A DNA stretch of 64,000 nt from Mesorhizobium sp. (GTDB taxonomy: Bacteria > Pseudomonadota > Alphaproteobacteria > Rhizobiales > Rhizobiaceae): assembly GCA_004020315.1 (NCBI GenBank), contig SAQG01000028.1:1-64000 (forward strand), given 5' to 3'. The translations under genes were made by a program, and so were the position numbers. Within the stretch, counting starts at the first letter, position 1, and the number at the start of each line of letters is the position of its first letter. The notes beneath the pieces are model-generated. The model saw only the letters and a program-made list of their open reading frames with translations. It ran no database searches and was not told the DNA's origin. Shown piece after piece: positions 63,160 through 64,000 of the stretch.

Positions 63160-64000
63160 TTAGCGGCCGTTGGCGCCCTTGAGGCGCGACTTGACGACCA
63201 ACGGTTGAATGTAGGGTTCGAGCGACTTCAACGTGAGCGCCAGCGCGCCGCGCATCTCGTCGACAGTCGCCGCGCCGGCCGCCATCATCTCATGGCGAGC
63301 CACCTCGTTGGTCAAAAGGAAATTGACGGCGCCGGCCAGCATGTCGCGGTCGCGCACCAGTTTGGCGCCGCCACTGTCGAGCAGGCGCCGATAGGTCTCG
63401 CGAAAATTCTGGACATTGCGGCCGGCCAGCACCGCCGTGTCGAGCATGGCCGGCTCCAGCGGGTTCTGGCCGCCCTCCGAGGTGAGCGAACGGCCAACGA
63501 AGGCAATCTCTGTCAGCCGCAGATAAAGCCCCATCTCGCCCATCGTGTCGCCGAGCAGAATGTCCGTATCGGCGGTGGTCCGGTCGCCCTTGCTGCGCCG
63601 AGCGACTTTCAGGCCCATGCCGGAAATCTGCGCGGCAAGCGCTTCGGCGCGATCGGGATGGCGCGGCACGACGATCGTCAAAAGACCGTGGTGCCGCTTG
63701 TGCAGCATCGCGTGAACCTCGGCAGCGACCACCTCCTCGCCGTCATGGGTCGAGATCGCCGCCCAGGTCGGGCGGGCGCCGATCTGGCGTTTCAGCGTGT
63801 ACAGCGCCCTTTCATCGGCCGGCGGCGGCGTGGTGTCGACCTTGAGATTGCCGGATACGGTGACCGGCCGGGCGCCGAGCGAGAGGAAGCGCTCGCCGTC
63901 GATATCCGACTGGGCGACGACATGGGCGAGATTCTCGAACAGCGCCTCGGCGATGTTGGCGCGCTTCTTCCAGGATTTGTACGAACGGTCCGACAGCCTG
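63160..64000 (-). CDS. waaA: 3-Deoxy-D-manno-octulosonic acid transferase, 5'-truncated by the window
   Basis: Adds Kdo to lipid IVA; a membrane-associated GT-B glycosyltransferase. About 280 C-terminal residues are visible; the start lies right of the window. Family phrases include AQSDIDGERFLSLGA, VSGNLKVD, the PTWAAISTHDGEE segment and GDTMGEMGLYL, SLTSEGGQNPLEPA. An internal GTG at 63732 would give only 190 residues and is not the real start. lpxK follows one base after its stop. Confidence 0.95.
   Translation of the reverse strand, partial: RLSDRSYKSWKKRANIAEALFENLAHVVAQSDIDGERFLSLGARPVTVSGNLKVDTTPPPADERALYTLKRQIGARPTWAAISTHDGEEVVAAEVHAMLHKRHHGLLTIVVPRHPDRAEALAAQISGMGLKVARRSKGDRTTADTDILLGDTMGEMGLYLRLTEIAFVGRSLTSEGGQNPLEPAMLDTAVLAGRNVQNFRETYRRLLDSGGAKLVRDRDMLAGAVNFLLTNEVARHEMMAAGAATVDEMRGALALTLKSLEPYIQPLVVKSRLKGANGR

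Overview
The window looks like chromosome of a GC-rich alphaproteobacterium of the order Rhizobiales, closest in gene content to Mesorhizobium. The evidence is the pair ndvA/ndvB for cyclic beta-1,2-glucan export and synthesis, a hut locus using the HutF/HutG route, an AztABC-type zinc importer, a DUF2093 protein, short rhizobial-type palindromic intergenic repeats, and an endonuclease-type MutL. This placement is inferred from protein families only. I saw no rRNA, tRNA, CRISPR array, prophage or insertion sequence.

Layout from left to right. 1-5.2 kb: a SAM-dependent methyltransferase and metH, the latter behind a 20-bp palindrome resembling a SahR operator. 5.4-9.8 kb: a divergent D-lyxose isomerase / D-threonine aldolase-like pair, a TPR-sulfotransferase and an outer-membrane barrel. 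9.9-21.6 kb: a lone ccmC, then ndvA and the giant ndvB. 21.8-29.9 kb: a complete histidine-utilisation locus, hutI-hutH-hutG-hutU-hutD on the minus strand and hutF-hutC divergent on the plus strand, with one operator-like site between them. 30-33.7 kb: a RidA protein, the zinc importer aztABC behind a Zur-like box, and a DUF442 protein.

33.7-40.5 kb: tyrosine/homogentisate catabolism. It holds hppD with a divergent AsnC regulator, a broken brnT/brnA toxin-antitoxin pair, and a minus-strand operon hmgA-MBL hydrolase-fahA-DinB protein with a divergent MarR regulator. No maleylacetoacetate isomerase of the usual glutathione-transferase type is present, which makes the two unexplained operon members interesting. 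40.5-42.7 kb: kbl-tdh for threonine breakdown. 43-46.4 kb: a GGDEF-EAL protein, a PIN-domain remnant, and a MarR gene divergent from a small membrane protein with a clear operator/promoter between them.

46.6-57.8 kb: accessory metabolism. Genes here are a trimethylamine-dehydrogenase-like flavoprotein lacking one iron-sulfur cysteine, queF, an enolase-superfamily enzyme, two paralogous DUF3828 exported proteins, a Tat-exported ABC binding protein directly after an MttB-family methyltransferase, a divergent LysR regulator, and an oxidoreductase/LysR pair. 57.9-64 kb: mutL with a strong terminator, an EamA transporter divergent from a LysR regulator, a DUF2093 protein, and the lipid A/Kdo genes lpxK and waaA, the last cut by the window edge.

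Most genes are ordinary, well-coupled catabolic or envelope operons. The best leads for something undescribed are the DinB and MBL proteins in the homogentisate operon, the MttB/binding-protein/LysR module, and the flavoprotein with the altered cluster motif.
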